DNA of 5,405 nucleotides from Thermoplasmatota archaeon (GTDB lineage: Archaea; Thermoplasmatota; E2; DHVEG-1). The stretch is taken from positions 1-5,405 of the forward strand of contig JALHTX010000120.1 in the NCBI GenBank assembly GCA_022866015.1, in the 5' to 3' direction. The notes under the pieces are model-generated. The model was not told the DNA's origin, did not search any database, and saw nothing but the letters and a program-made list of their open reading frames with translations. This document shows, one piece after another, positions 5,335-5,405 of this stretch (positions within the stretch are counted from its first letter, which is position 1; every line of letters starts with the position of its first letter). Both the position numbers and the translations under genes were made by a program.

Positions 5335-5405
5335 ATGAAATCGAAAAAAACAGCTCAATTAAAAGAGAGGGAATTGATCATCAAGCTATCTAATGAAGGA
5401 AAGAC
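5335..5405 (+). CDS. 5' end of a possible HTH/transposase-like protein, cut by the window edge
   Basis: An open frame from ATG 5335 runs off the window after 23 complete codons: MKSKKTAQLKERELIIKLSN then EGK. A basic start followed by an ERELIIKLSNEGKT-type helix is common at the beginning of homeodomain-like HTH regions, for example in IS630-family and related transposases and in some regulators. GGATGG at 5324-5329 is a possible Shine-Dalgarno. In-frame ATGs at 5308 and 5326 are alternatives, and the frame is open back to a stop at 5269-5271. With so few residues the family is a guess. No terminal inverted repeat is evident between psmA and this ORF. Confidence 0.45.
   Translation, partial: MKSKKTAQLKERELIIKLSNEGK

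Noticed and set aside
1..5405. CRISPR array, tRNA genes or phage defence system
   Set aside because: No regularly spaced repeats, no tRNA-like T-loop or CCA end, and no recognisable defence proteins on either strand.

Overview
The window looks like a low-GC (roughly one-third G+C by eye) chromosomal segment of an archaeon. The strongest evidence is the archaeal-type 20S proteasome alpha subunit at the right. It is supported by an archaeal promoter (BRE-like GATAAA directly followed by TTTTTAAATA) and a Shine-Dalgarno-led translation style. The alpha subunit resembles Thermoplasma-type euryarchaeal proteins more than thaumarchaeal ones, so a Thermoplasmatota or other euryarchaeal relative is my best guess, with low confidence. 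The coding density and short intergenic regions fit a compact archaeal genome. No stretch over 300 bases is gene-free.

Layout. Positions 1-60 are clearly more GC-rich than the rest and form a perfect 11-bp hairpin of unknown nature. Positions 61-207 are AT-rich and hold only a possible 19-codon ORF and weak TATA-like sequence. A RimI/Ard1-like GNAT acetyltransferase (208-681, +) then converges on a three-gene minus-strand cluster and overlaps its end by 12 bp. In transcription order the cluster is: a fold-type II PLP enzyme of the threonine synthase-like group (4349-3219), a DUF1611/DgcN-type protein (3166-2108), and a PP-loop protein with a Cys cluster that resembles the bacterial glutamate epimerase MurL (2127-670). 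The last two genes overlap by 20 bp, and a very strong Shine-Dalgarno for the MurL-like gene lies inside the end of the DUF1611 gene. A 175-bp divergent promoter region (4350-4524) separates this cluster from the proteasome alpha gene (4525-5232, +). The right edge carries the start of another + strand ORF with a basic, HTH/transposase-like N-terminus, cut by the window end.

How the genes may work together. The most interesting point is the DUF1611/DgcN plus MurL-like pair. Each family is independently tied to D-glutamate stereochemistry: DgcN N-acetylates D-Glu in the DgcN-DgcA pathway, and MurL epimerises a glutamyl residue using ATP. In the known pathway the partner of DgcN is an enolase-superfamily epimerase (DgcA). 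Here a MurL-like, ATP-dependent epimerase candidate sits in that place. I infer a possible alternative D-/L-glutamate (or glutamyl-conjugate) interconversion module in an archaeon that presumably has no murein. The upstream PLP enzyme may be a functional third member. This is a hypothesis from motifs and gene order only.
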